From contig CAUEEP010000901.1 of NCBI GenBank assembly GCA_958450365.1, positions 124,001 to 188,000 of the forward strand: a DNA stretch of 64,000 nucleotides, given 5' to 3'. A program made the position numbers and the translations under genes. Source of the DNA: Mesorhabditis belari (Eukaryota; Nematoda; Chromadorea; Rhabditida; Rhabditidae). This document shows positions 63,952-64,000 of this stretch, piece by piece. Positions within the stretch are counted from its first letter, which is position 1. The number at the start of each line of letters is the position of its first letter. Below the pieces are notes generated by a model, which saw only the letters and a list, made by a program, of their open reading frames with translations, made no database searches and was not told where the DNA came from.

Positions 63952-64000
63952 TTCACTTAAATATGGAATGGAAATTGAGAGAATTAGGAGAAATATTTCA

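Overview
This window looks like a repeat-rich nematode chromosome, probably from a free-living rhabditid. The base composition is AT-rich. Genes are split into many small exons by introns that are often only 32-60 bases long, with TTTCAG or TTTTAG acceptors. Gene content is typical of worms: a TIL-type protease inhibitor, a single-domain saposin-like secreted protein, a supplementary-type nuclear hormone receptor, a clan-3-like cytochrome P450, an aquaglyceroporin and an ankyrin-repeat iPLA2. Exon coordinates below were worked out by hand from reading frame, splice sites and matching intron phases. The species is not identified.

Layout: 0.4-1.7 kb, secreted TIL inhibitor (+). 2.1-9.6 kb, a very large imperfect inverted duplication (arms of about 3 kb, spacer of about 1.25 kb) carrying four copies of a small two-exon gene family that I do not recognise. 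10-12.4 kb, a dead piggyBac-like element. 12.7-14.9 kb, saposin gene (+) with LINE 3' ends in an intron. 15.7-17.3 kb, Tc1-like and LINE debris. 17.6-18.3 kb, an unrecognised broken frame. 18.9-24.8 kb, an 18-exon P450 (-). 26-27.4 kb, two small genes in possible operon spacing. 27.4-35.4 kb, almost only MITEs, palindromes, a SINE and simple repeats. 35.5-39.5 kb, nuclear receptor (+). 39.8-45.5 kb, aquaglyceroporin (-). 47.2-53.9 kb, an FAD amine-oxidase-like or protoporphyrinogen-oxidase-like protein (+) with a mariner element in one intron. 56.3-62.6 kb, a 32-exon iPLA2 (+) hosting a four-TM gene on the other strand in one intron. 62.6-64 kb, intergenic sequence ending in another palindromic MITE.

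The genes do not form one pathway. P450, nuclear receptor, oxidase and iPLA2 are each plausible parts of xenobiotic or lipid metabolism, but nothing in the sequence links them. The most unusual features are structural: the 7.5-kb palindrome with its small-gene family; a TIR element in an aquaporin intron that carries an antisense aquaporin-type exon with splice sites, next to a resident exon 6 that lacks an AG acceptor; inverted duplications around aquaporin exons 1-5 and of oxidase exons 4-5; and a SINE that shares its 3' tail with a LINE.
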